Source: Allobosea sp. (GTDB lineage: Bacteria > Pseudomonadota > Alphaproteobacteria > Rhizobiales > Beijerinckiaceae). From it: a DNA stretch of 64,000 bases. Location of the stretch: assembly GCA_024231975.1 (NCBI GenBank), contig JAAEQB010000120.1, positions 62,001-126,000 of the forward strand. Direction: 5' to 3'. Both the position numbers and the translations under genes were made by a program. The notes below the pieces were generated by a model that did no database searches, was not told the DNA's origin, and worked only from the letters and a program-made list of their open reading frames with translations. Shown piece after piece: positions 51,857 through 59,367 of this stretch (position 1 is the stretch's first letter; each line of letters begins with the position of its first letter).

Positions 51857-51873
51857 CCGAAGGACACTCCTTC

Positions 51874-52998
51874 ATGTCGGCCAGCCGCATCTCGAAGGTC
51901 ACCGTGCATCCGCTGCGGGCCACGCTGCCTAAGGTCCAGCGAACCTCGCAGGGCGACTACCCGGCGATCGAGATCGTCGTCGTCGAAATCGAGACTGAAG
52001 ACGGCACCGTCGGCTTCGGCGAGGGACTCTGCCGCCGCGGCGCCGCCGGCTATGCCCGCTTCATCGAGGAGGCGCTGGTGCCGCGCCTGATCGGCCGCAA
52101 CGCCGCCGATCGGCGCGCACTCTGGAAGGCGATGCGCGCCGCCTTGTCGGGGCGTCCCGGCGGCCAGATCGTCGAGGCGATCGCGGCCGTCGACATCGCG
52201 CTCTGGGACATTGCCGGAAAGCAGGCCGGCCTGCCGATCCACCGACTGCTCGGCGGCATGGGACGTAGCGAGGTCGCGGCCTATGCCTCCTCGATCAACT
52301 GGCTCGACGATGCGACGGTCGAGGCCGAGGTCGCCGCCGTGCTGAAAGCTGGCTTCCGCGAGATCAAGGTCAAGCTCGGCCATCCTCTGCGCGATGCGAT
52401 CGCCCGTGCGAAACTCGTCCGCAAGCTCGCCGGCGACGACATCGCGCTTTATGTCGACGCCAACTGGGCCTATGACGTCGACGATGCGCTGATCGTCGGG
52501 CGGGCGCTGGCCGATCTCGGCTATGGCTTCTTCGAGGAACCGATCGCGCCGCAGGATCGCGAGGGCTATCGCCGACTCGCCCAGCACCTGCCGATCCGGC
52601 TCGCTGCCGGCGAGAGCGACTTCGTCGCCAGCGATGCGCTGATCTCATTGCAGGATCGCTCGCTCGGATTGCTCCAGCCGGATGTGACGCGTTCCGGCGG
52701 GATCAGCGAGACTTGGCGCATCTGCGAGCTCGCCGCCGCCTTCAACACGGCCTACGCCCCGCATGTCGGCTGGTCCGGCGCGATCTGCGTCGCCGCCAGC
52801 CTGCAGCTCGCTGCCGCAGCCGAGACCTTCCGCACCTTCGAGTGCATGGTCTACCAGAACCCGCTGCGCGACGCCTTCACCCACCCGATCGTCGGTGAGG
52901 GCTCGCAGCTCAACGACGGCAAGCTTTCCGTGCCGCAGGGGCCGGGCCTGGGCATCGAGATAGACCGCGACGCGCTGGCGCGCTTCAGGATCGCCTGA
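51874..52998 (+). CDS. Mandelate racemase-type (enolase superfamily) sugar acid dehydratase or racemase
   Basis: 374 residues with a complete catalytic set: K165-x-K167 (EIKVKLG), metal ligands D195 (VDANW), E221 (FFEEP) and E247 (AAGESDF), and the His/Asp dyad H297 (APHVGW) with D270 (LQPDVTRSGG). This is the mandelate-racemase subgroup, which includes galactonate, rhamnonate and related dehydratases. It opens the rightward operon with the two permeases; the stop and next start overlap by one base. The likely role is dehydration of a sugar acid entering through this importer. Confidence 0.92.
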   Translation: MSASRISKVTVHPLRATLPKVQRTSQGDYPAIEIVVVEIETEDGTVGFGEGLCRRGAAGYARFIEEALVPRLIGRNAADRRALWKAMRAALSGRPGGQIVEAIAAVDIALWDIAGKQAGLPIHRLLGGMGRSEVAAYASSINWLDDATVEAEVAAVLKAGFREIKVKLGHPLRDAIARAKLVRKLAGDDIALYVDANWAYDVDDALIVGRALADLGYGFFEEPIAPQDREGYRRLAQHLPIRLAAGESDFVASDALISLQDRSLGLLQPDVTRSGGISETWRICELAAAFNTAYAPHVGWSGAICVAASLQLAAAAETFRTFECMVYQNPLRDAFTHPIVGEGSQLNDGKLSVPQGPGLGIEIDRDALARFRIA

Positions 52999-53870
52999 TG
53001 AGCGCCCGCACGCCCCTCTCCGCCGTCGCGCTGGTCTCGCCGGTGCAATTGATGATCGGCGGCATCATCTTCCTGCCGGCGATCTACGTCTTCTGGCTCA
53101 GCCTCAACCAGTCCTCCTTCGGCCAGGCGGCAAGCTTCGTCGGCTTGGCCAACTACGCCAAGGTGCTGGGTGACGCCTATTTCTGGAAGGCGCTGCTCAA
53201 CACGGTGATCGTCGTCGCCGTGGTCGTCCATGTCGAATTGCTGCTCGGCCTCGGCATGGCGCTGTTCTTCGCCTCGGGCGTGCCGTTCCGGCCGCTGCTG
53301 CTGGCGATCGTGCTGGCGCCCTATGCCGTCAGCGAGGTCTCGGCGGTGGTGATGTGGCGCTTCCTGTTCGAGCCGGACGTCGGGATGATGAGCCGGCTGC
53401 TGATGTCGCTCGGCCTGCCGCCGATCGAATGGGCAGTGAACCCGAGCCATGGCCTCGCCATGGTCAGCCTGCTCTCGATCTGGCTGCATCTGCCCTTCAG
53501 CTTCATCATCCTCTATGCGGCGAGGCTCTCGATACCCAGCGATCTCTACGAGGCCGCTGCGATCGACGGCGCCTCGCCCTGGACCTCGTTTCGCCGGGTG
53601 ACGCTGCCGCTGCTGATGCCGGCGCTGCTGATCGCGGCGCTGTTCCGCTACATCTTCGCTTTCCGCCTGTTCTCCGAGGTCTGGCTGATGACCGGCGGTG
53701 GCCCGGCACGCTCGACCGAGGTGATGGCGGTTTATCTCTATCTCGAGGCCTTCCGTTACAACGCCTTCGGCCCGGCCGCCGCCACCGGCTGGCTCCTGGT
53801 GCTCGCCTCGCTCCTGCTCGCGCTGTTCTATCTGCGCCGGCTCTACAGGGAGATGTTCGCGCGTGCCTAA
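52998..53870 (+). CDS. Sugar ABC importer permease 1 (MalF/UgpA type)
   Basis: 290 residues, six membrane helices. The EAA loop is DLYEAAAIDGASPWTSFRRVTLPLLMP. Carbohydrate type (CUT1). The stop overlaps the second permease start by eight bases. Confidence 0.93.
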   Translation: MSARTPLSAVALVSPVQLMIGGIIFLPAIYVFWLSLNQSSFGQAASFVGLANYAKVLGDAYFWKALLNTVIVVAVVVHVELLLGLGMALFFASGVPFRPLLLAIVLAPYAVSEVSAVVMWRFLFEPDVGMMSRLLMSLGLPPIEWAVNPSHGLAMVSLLSIWLHLPFSFIILYAARLSIPSDLYEAAAIDGASPWTSFRRVTLPLLMPALLIAALFRYIFAFRLFSEVWLMTGGGPARSTEVMAVYLYLEAFRYNAFGPAAATGWLLVLASLLLALFYLRRLYREMFARA

Positions 53871-54690
53871 GCTCCTGCGCCATCTCCTCAAGCTCGTCGG
53901 CGTCCTCGCGATCGTCGCCTGGTCGCTGGTGCCGATCGGCCTGATCGCCATGTCGTCCTTCAAGGCCGACCGCGACATCTTCTCGACCTCCGGCGCCTTC
54001 TCGTTCGCTCCCACCCTCGCGAACTACGAAGCGCTCTGGAGCCGCTGGGGCGATTTCTTCTTCGGACTGTGGAACAGCTTCCTGGTTACGGTCGGCGCGA
54101 CCGTGCTTGCCGTCGCCGTCTCGCTGCTCGCCGGCTTCGCCTATTCGCGCTTCGCCTCACGAGGCCTGCAAGCTTCCGCCTTCTTCCTGATCTTCATCCG
54201 GTTGATCCCGCCGATCGTGATCACGCTGCCGCTGTTTCCGGTGGTGAACTGGCTCGGCCTCAACGACACCCACTTCGTGCTGATCGTGCTCTACGCCACC
54301 TTCTTCGTCTCGTTGGGCACGGTGGTGATGCGCACCTTCATCGACCAGATCCCGCGCGAGCTCGACGAGGCCGCGATGATGGATGGCGCCTCGCAGATGC
54401 AGATCATCGCCCGCGTCATCCTGCCGATGGCGGCTCAGGGCATGCTCGCCGTCTCGGTCTTCGTCATCGTCTATGCCTGGAACGAGTTCCTCTTCGCCTT
54501 CATCTTCACCACCACCAAGGCGAAGACCGCACCGCTGGTGATCTCCGAGATGATCGGCGCCGTCGAGGGCGTCGAATGGGGCGTGCTCTTCGCCGCCTCG
54601 ACCGTGCAACTCGTGCCGGTGCTCGCCTTCGTCATCCTCATGCAGAAGCATCTCGTCGCGGGCCTGACCGCCGGCGCGGTGAAGGGGTAA
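53863..54690 (+). CDS. Sugar ABC importer permease 2 (MalG/UgpE type)
   Basis: 275 residues with six membrane helices. The EAA loop is ELDEAAMMDGASQMQIIARVILPM. It pairs with permease 1. No ATP-binding gene follows; all CUT1 importers need one, so a shared MsmK/UgpC-like ATPase encoded elsewhere must serve this system. Confidence 0.93.
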   Translation: MPKLLRHLLKLVGVLAIVAWSLVPIGLIAMSSFKADRDIFSTSGAFSFAPTLANYEALWSRWGDFFFGLWNSFLVTVGATVLAVAVSLLAGFAYSRFASRGLQASAFFLIFIRLIPPIVITLPLFPVVNWLGLNDTHFVLIVLYATFFVSLGTVVMRTFIDQIPRELDEAAMMDGASQMQIIARVILPMAAQGMLAVSVFVIVYAWNEFLFAFIFTTTKAKTAPLVISEMIGAVEGVEWGVLFAASTVQLVPVLAFVILMQKHLVAGLTAGAVKG

Positions 54691-54695
54691 TCGCC

Positions 54696-55580
54696 ATGAC
54701 CGACATCGACGCCCTGCGCCGCGCCATCCGCGAGGCCGATCCGCAGCTCAGCCGCTTCGATCCCCTGCCCCGGATCATCTGCCTCGATGATTTCGACCGC
54801 GGCATGTGCGGCTGGACCCAGCTCGTCGGCAATTACGAGGACACGCTGGACGCGATGCTACCGGGCTATGCCCAGCACAGCCACGCCATGCTCTCGACCC
54901 TGCCGAACTGGGATTTCGGCTCGCATGGCGGCGTCGACGGCTCCTATGCGCTGAAGATCGCGACGCGGCCCAAGAAGGGCGCACAGAACGTCGCGATCAA
55001 GCGCCTGACCTTCCGCAAGCCAGGGCCGATCCGGCTCGAGGCCTATTTCACCTTCAAGCCCGAGGCGACCGAGCTGCAGCTCTCGGAGACCGATATCCGC
55101 TCCTTCGGCTTCCTCTACGATCTCCAGATCGGCGATACCTCAGGCCCGGGCGATCGCGTCATGCCGCATCTGCGCTTCCTCAACGCTCAGGACGGCCAGC
55201 ACATCCAGAGATGGCAGTTCAAGCGCAGGACGACGTCGATCAAGCCGATCGGAACGGCCGGCAAGACGATTACCCATTATCACCTCGCGCCGGACGACTG
55301 GGAGGACCTGCCCGGCGGCGAGCAGCGGCTCTGCTACAACGAGATCCCGACCAAGGTGAACTGGCACTATCTGCGCTTCGACTTCGATCTCGCCGCGATG
55401 CAGGCGACGCGGTTCCAGGTCAACGACCGCGTCTTCGCCATGGACGGCTTCGACTGCATCCGCATCCCCGCGATGAAGAACCTCTGGTGCATGCTCAATC
55501 TCGCCTTCTTCGCCGAGACCGACACCGACAAGCGCGCCTTCGCCTATCTCGATTCCGTCTGCCTGTCGGGAGAGTTCTGA
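54696..55580 (+). CDS. Unrecognised protein in the sugar operon (294 residues)
   Basis: Starts at ATG 54696 (MTDIDALRRAIREADPQL), six bases after permease 2; the longer open frame is a shadow of the permeases. There is no signal peptide or membrane helix. The composition suggests an all-beta protein with aromatic-rich stretches (ICLDDFDRGMCGWTQLVGNYED, YFTFKPEATELQLSE, HYLRFDFDL), reminiscent of carbohydrate-binding jelly-roll folds, but I recognise no family. Its tight packing with the permease gene and the next small gene says it belongs to the pathway. It may act on or bind the imported sugar in the cytoplasm. Confidence 0.8.
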   Translation: MTDIDALRRAIREADPQLSRFDPLPRIICLDDFDRGMCGWTQLVGNYEDTLDAMLPGYAQHSHAMLSTLPNWDFGSHGGVDGSYALKIATRPKKGAQNVAIKRLTFRKPGPIRLEAYFTFKPEATELQLSETDIRSFGFLYDLQIGDTSGPGDRVMPHLRFLNAQDGQHIQRWQFKRRTTSIKPIGTAGKTITHYHLAPDDWEDLPGGEQRLCYNEIPTKVNWHYLRFDFDLAAMQATRFQVNDRVFAMDGFDCIRIPAMKNLWCMLNLAFFAETDTDKRAFAYLDSVCLSGEF

Positions 55581-55915
55581 TGCTGCCCGAGAACCTGACC
55601 GCCGTCGTCGCCCGCAACGAAACCTGGACCGGCGAAGCTGCGACTGAACCCTACGAGGCCGGCTGGGCCAAGGAGGCGATCGTCTTCGTCCGAGCGCTGA
55701 AAGAGCCGAAGGGACAACTGCCGAAGGCGCGGATCGAAATCTCGGCCGACGGCATGCATTGGTGCGCCGAGGGCTCGCAGTTCGATCTGCCGGCGGCGAA
55801 GGATGCCGTGAGCTTCCAGCGCATCAGTCATTTCGGCAATTTCCTGCGCGTCGCCGCGACGCTGCCGGATAGCGCCGAGATTACATTGCTGGTGACGTTT
55901 CATCTCAAAGCCTGA
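55580..55915 (+). CDS. Small unrecognised protein in the sugar operon (111 residues)
   Basis: ATG 55580 overlaps the preceding stop (TGATG), indicating coupled translation. Beta-rich (ARIEISADGMHWCAEGSQFDL, FGNFLRVAATLPDSAEITLLVTFHLK), no signal peptide. No family recognised; it may be a partner of the 294-residue protein. Last gene of the rightward operon, followed by a hairpin. Confidence 0.75.
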   Translation: MLPENLTAVVARNETWTGEAATEPYEAGWAKEAIVFVRALKEPKGQLPKARIEISADGMHWCAEGSQFDLPAAKDAVSFQRISHFGNFLRVAATLPDSAEITLLVTFHLKA

Positions 55916-55919
55916 CCGA

Positions 55920-55947
55920 CGCGTCTCTTGCCAGGCTGCGAGACGCG
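55920..55947 (+). terminator. Hairpin after the sugar operon
   Basis: CGCGTCTC (55920-55927) pairs perfectly with GAGACGCG (55940-55947), 8 bp with a 12-base loop, starting five bases after the last stop. A TTTT occurs only 15 bases later, so it is a probable but not canonical terminator. Confidence 0.5.
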
Positions 55948-55971
55948 GCCGCGGATCCCTCGTTTTCCATC

Positions 55972-56223
55972 TCAGCCCAAAAGCAGGCCAACCTCGCGAA
56001 GCTGCGCTTTGATCTCCTCGAGGGATCCCTCGTACTCCCAAGTCTGCACGGTGTTGTGAGGGCACTCGATAAAGATATACTTGTCGGTGAACGACAATAT
56101 CCTGTCCAGCCTGATGACTTTCTCGACAAAATCGTCACGCACGTTGTCGTCGACGATCATCTGACGGTTTTCATCATAACCATGATAGGTTTTCTCGGCC
56201 CTGATACGCGCCGTGATGTACAT
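55972..56223 (-). CDS. Small unrecognised protein (83 residues)
   Basis: MYITARIRAEKTYHGYDENR start with a strong AGGAG eight bases ahead, which argues for a real gene. The sequence is charged and has an amphipathic C-terminal helix (SLEEIKAQLREVGLLLG). The codons are less GC-rich than the neighbours. It overlaps the end of the LysR gene by 50 bases in another frame and is probably co-transcribed with it. No family recognised. Confidence 0.65.
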   Translation of the reverse strand: MYITARIRAEKTYHGYDENRQMIVDDNVRDDFVEKVIRLDRILSFTDKYIFIECPHNTVQTWEYEGSLEEIKAQLREVGLLLG

Positions 56224-57208
56224 CGTGCGTTCTCCTGAGTTGGTTCTGATTGGGCAAGAAGAGCGTCTCTTCCAGCTGCCGACCCACGCTGGGGTAAAGC
56301 ATGCGGATGCGTGCGATATCGCTCTGGAATTCCTGGACCATCCAGTCGCAGATCTCGGTCACGACAGGCGAATGCGGACGTTTGGGCAAAACCAGATCGC
56401 ATCGGCGGCCGGTCGCGATGACCTGCGGCAGCGCCGGCACCAGCGCGCCAGAGGCCAACAGGCCGGATACGACGTTGAACCAGCCGACCGCCATGCCTTG
56501 TCCGACCAGGGCCGCCTGTACCACCAGGCTGTAGTCGGTCAGCAGAATTTCGTTCCCCCGCCCCCTCGCGAAGCAGGGCGCGAAGAGCTGGTGCCACTGA
56601 AACCGGGAGCCGCTGAGCGAGATCATCCGGGCGGCCGCGGGCAGCAGATTGTCCGCTTCAGTGCGGGCCCCTTGATAGAGCTCGGAGCAAACCGGCAGCA
56701 GCGACTCGCGCATCAAGGGATAGACACATGTGCTCGCTTCCGCCTGAGGATCGAACCGCATGGCGATGTCGATCCCCTCCACCGGCCCCTCCAGTGGACC
56801 GTTGATCAGCCGGAAATGGATCTCCTCCCTCGGAAAGCAGGTCTGGAAGCGAGCCAGGCGAGGCATGAACCAATGCGTGGCGAAGCCGGAGGAAACCGAG
56901 AGAACAATCGGCCGGCGTGTCGACAGGCGGCGATCGACGAGATCTGAGACCGTCCTCTCGATCTCGCCGAATCCCTGGGAGACACCGGCGAACAGCTTGC
57001 TGCCCTCGTTCGTCAGGACGGCGCCTCTCGGCGTCCTCTGGAACAGCCGGATGCCGAGATGGCATTCCAGGCGGCCAATCGTTCGGCTGACCGCAGGGCT
57101 CGTCACGCCGAGGTCTTCGGCCGCCTTGGCGAAGGTACCGCAGCGGACAACGGCCTCGAAAGCGACGAGCGCGTTGATAGAGGGAAGTAACCGTCTGATC
57201 CCGGACAT
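56174..57208 (-). CDS. LysR-family transcriptional regulator
   Basis: 344 residues, about 30-40 longer than usual. Helix-turn-helix near 10-70: LLPSINALVAFEAVVRCGTFAKAAEDLGVTSPAVSRTIGRLECHLG. The effector domain covers 95-300. The last about 30 residues (PNQNQLRRTHDVHHGAYQG) read through the ribosome site and start of the 83-residue gene, suggesting loss of an earlier stop. It is divergent from the HAD gene, and a 13-base dyad lies across its start codon, implying autorepression. Confidence 0.9.
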   Translation of the reverse strand: MSGIRRLLPSINALVAFEAVVRCGTFAKAAEDLGVTSPAVSRTIGRLECHLGIRLFQRTPRGAVLTNEGSKLFAGVSQGFGEIERTVSDLVDRRLSTRRPIVLSVSSGFATHWFMPRLARFQTCFPREEIHFRLINGPLEGPVEGIDIAMRFDPQAEASTCVYPLMRESLLPVCSELYQGARTEADNLLPAAARMISLSGSRFQWHQLFAPCFARGRGNEILLTDYSLVVQAALVGQGMAVGWFNVVSGLLASGALVPALPQVIATGRRCDLVLPKRPHSPVVTEICDWMVQEFQSDIARIRMLYPSVGRQLEETLFLPNQNQLRRTHDVHHGAYQGRENLSWL

Positions 57209-57220
57209 TACAAAATGTAA
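57208..57220. promoter_or_regulatory. LysR-type dyad across the regulator's start codon
   Basis: TTACA-AAA-TGTAA, a perfect inverted repeat with the T-N11-A form of LysR sites. Its first base is the first base of the LysR ATG on the minus strand, so bound protein would block both transcription and translation entry of its own gene. Confidence 0.55.
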
Positions 57221-57330
57221 CCCCGTCGGTGATTATTACTGGGATTGCTAGCGGCGGCCGGGTGCTCGATTTCTCTGGACAGCGCCTGCTTCGAGGGCGC
57301 GCCTGCCATCAGGATCGAAAGGCCGAAGAC

Positions 57331-58029
57331 ATGTCGTTCGCTGACTTCAAGGTGCTGACATTCGACATCGTCGGAACATGCATCGATTTCGAGAAGGGCA
57401 TTCTCGACGGGTTTCGCGCAGCCGGCGGCGCGATGGCGGCCAAGCTGGCTGAGGACGAGATCTTCACGGCTTATCTCGCAGCCCGCGAACAATTCCCCGG
57501 CCCCGCCAGTGCCGTGATGCGCGACGTCTACCTCACCGCGGCCAGGGCGCTCGGGCTGTCTGCCGACGATGCCGCAGGCGACCGTTTTTTCCGTCTGTTC
57601 TTCACCGCTCCGGCTTTTCCGGACTCCGCCGAGGCTCTCAAGCGTCTGCGGCGCAAGTTCCGCCTGGTCGCGATGACGAATTACGACCGGGTCGCCTACA
57701 CCAATTGCGCCAACAAGCTGGGCTTGCCGTTCCACGACAGCGTCACGCTCGACGAAGTCGGCTTTGCGAAACCCGATCCGCGCTTCTTCTTCTACAATCT
57801 CGGCCGGCAATCCGCGCACGGCTTCAAGCAGGAGGAAATCCTCCATGTCGCGCAGAGCCAGTATCACGACATCGGCGTTGCGCGGGAACTCGGCTACAAG
57901 GTCTGCTGGATCGAACGTCGCAAGGGCCTGAAGGGTTTCGGCGGAACGCCGGTCCCGAAGGCGGTCACCAAGCCCGACTTCCATTTCGCGACGCTCGGCG
58001 AACTGGCGGACGCGGTCGAGCGTGGCTGA
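57331..58029 (+). CDS. HAD-superfamily hydrolase, 2-haloacid dehalogenase-like
   Basis: 232 residues from ATG 57331 (MSFADFKVLTFDIVGTCID). Motif I nucleophile D12 in FDIVGTCID, motif II T116-N117 (AMTNYD), motif III K147 (GFAKPDP), motif IV HDIGVARELG. The arrangement is that of type II haloacid dehalogenases and close relatives, many of which are phosphatases. Part of the rightward unit HAD and FAD oxidoreductase under the LysR regulator. Confidence 0.88.
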   Translation: MSFADFKVLTFDIVGTCIDFEKGILDGFRAAGGAMAAKLAEDEIFTAYLAAREQFPGPASAVMRDVYLTAARALGLSADDAAGDRFFRLFFTAPAFPDSAEALKRLRRKFRLVAMTNYDRVAYTNCANKLGLPFHDSVTLDEVGFAKPDPRFFFYNLGRQSAHGFKQEEILHVAQSQYHDIGVARELGYKVCWIERRKGLKGFGGTPVPKAVTKPDFHFATLGELADAVERG

Positions 58030-58051
58030 AACCCGCCCCGGAGTGACGCCC

Positions 58052-59347
58052 ATGTCCGATCTGACGCCCCCGTCCTCGCTCTGGCGAGAGACGGCGACGG
58101 AATCCTCGCGGTCCCAGGCGCTTTCGGGCACCGTCACGGCTGACGTCGCGATCATCGGAGCCGGATATACCGGTCTCTGCGCTGCCCTACGCGCGATCGA
58201 GAGAGGCCTCGAACCGGCCGTGATCGAGGCGAGCGAAGTCGGTTTCGGCGCCTCCGGCCGAAACGGCGGGGTCGTCTCGACCAAATATCGCGTTTCCCTA
58301 GGCGACATGGCCAGGCGCCACGGCGTCGACGTCGCGAAGCGCATGAACCGGCTTGCGCATGACGCGATGGACTGCGTCGAGCGCAATGTCGGAGATCACG
58401 CGATCGAAGCCGCCGGTTTTGCGAAGACCGGCAATCTGCGCTGTGCCCACAACGCGAACGCCCTGGCGGGTCTCGTCGACGAGGCCAGGATCGCCATGGA
58501 GACCTTCGGCGACACGAGCCTGCAGATACTCGATGCCGGGGAGACGCGGCACGAAACCGGGAGCAGCACCTTTGTCGGCGGGGTTCTCAACCGACATGCC
58601 GGCGTTATCCACCCGCTCAGTTATGCGCGCGGGCTGGCCCGTGCGGTCCGCAAGGCAGGCGGCCAGATCTACGAGCGCTCGCGTGTGGAGCGTATCGACC
58701 ATGTGCCTGGCGGCATCGAGATCGCCACCAGCCAGGGCGTGGTGCGCGCGGGGTGTCTGGTCATCGCCACCAACGGCTATTCCGACCTGTCTTCCGCGAC
58801 CTCCGGCGTCAGGCGGTCGGTCATCCCGTTCCGGAGCGCGATGGTCGCGACCGAACCGCTTCCCCCCGAGATCTTCGCAACGCTGCTGCGAAACGGCCGG
58901 AGCTATAGCGAGACGCGCCGGATGATGCGCTGGTTCCGGCGGATCGACGATCGCTTGCTGTTCGGCGGGCGGGGCGCCTTCGGCAAGAGCGATTCCGCCT
59001 CCGCTTTCGCTGCCCTCGAAATTGCGATGAAGCAGATATTCCCGCAGCTGGGAGCCGCCAGGGTCAGCCACCGCTGGTCCGGCCTCGTCGCCATGACGAT
59101 GGACAGCCTGCCCCAGATCGGCCTGGCCGACGGCAAAACCGCGTTCGCGCTCGGCTACAACGGCGCCGGGATCGCGATGTCGAGCTTTCTCGGCCGATGC
59201 GCGCTGGACATCCTGCTCGGCGATCAGGTTGATCTCGGCCTGATGCGACGGAAGCGCCCGGAGGCGATCCCGTTTTATGTCCTGCGCGAGCCCGCCGTTC
59301 GCGCCGTCGCCGGCTGGTACCAGTTCCTCGACCGGATCGGCCGCTAG
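58052..59347 (+). CDS. FAD-dependent oxidoreductase (DAO family)
   Basis: 431 residues from ATG 58052, with GGAGTGA ahead; a start at 58022 overlapping the HAD gene is possible. FAD motif VAIIGAGYTGLCAALRAIERGLEPAVIEASEVGFGASGRNGGVV; later HRWSGLVAMTMDSLPQIGL and LGYNGAGIAMSSFLGR. Similar to the OrdL/PuuB group like the gene at 32593 but clearly distinct from it. It should oxidise an amine or N-alkyl amino acid. It is convergent with the flavin/iron-sulfur oxidoreductase gene, 20 bases apart. Confidence 0.88.
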   Translation: MSDLTPPSSLWRETATESSRSQALSGTVTADVAIIGAGYTGLCAALRAIERGLEPAVIEASEVGFGASGRNGGVVSTKYRVSLGDMARRHGVDVAKRMNRLAHDAMDCVERNVGDHAIEAAGFAKTGNLRCAHNANALAGLVDEARIAMETFGDTSLQILDAGETRHETGSSTFVGGVLNRHAGVIHPLSYARGLARAVRKAGGQIYERSRVERIDHVPGGIEIATSQGVVRAGCLVIATNGYSDLSSATSGVRRSVIPFRSAMVATEPLPPEIFATLLRNGRSYSETRRMMRWFRRIDDRLLFGGRGAFGKSDSASAFAALEIAMKQIFPQLGAARVSHRWSGLVAMTMDSLPQIGLADGKTAFALGYNGAGIAMSSFLGRCALDILLGDQVDLGLMRRKRPEAIPFYVLREPAVRAVAGWYQFLDRIGR

Positions 59348-59367
59348 CAGGATGGCCTTGCAACGGA

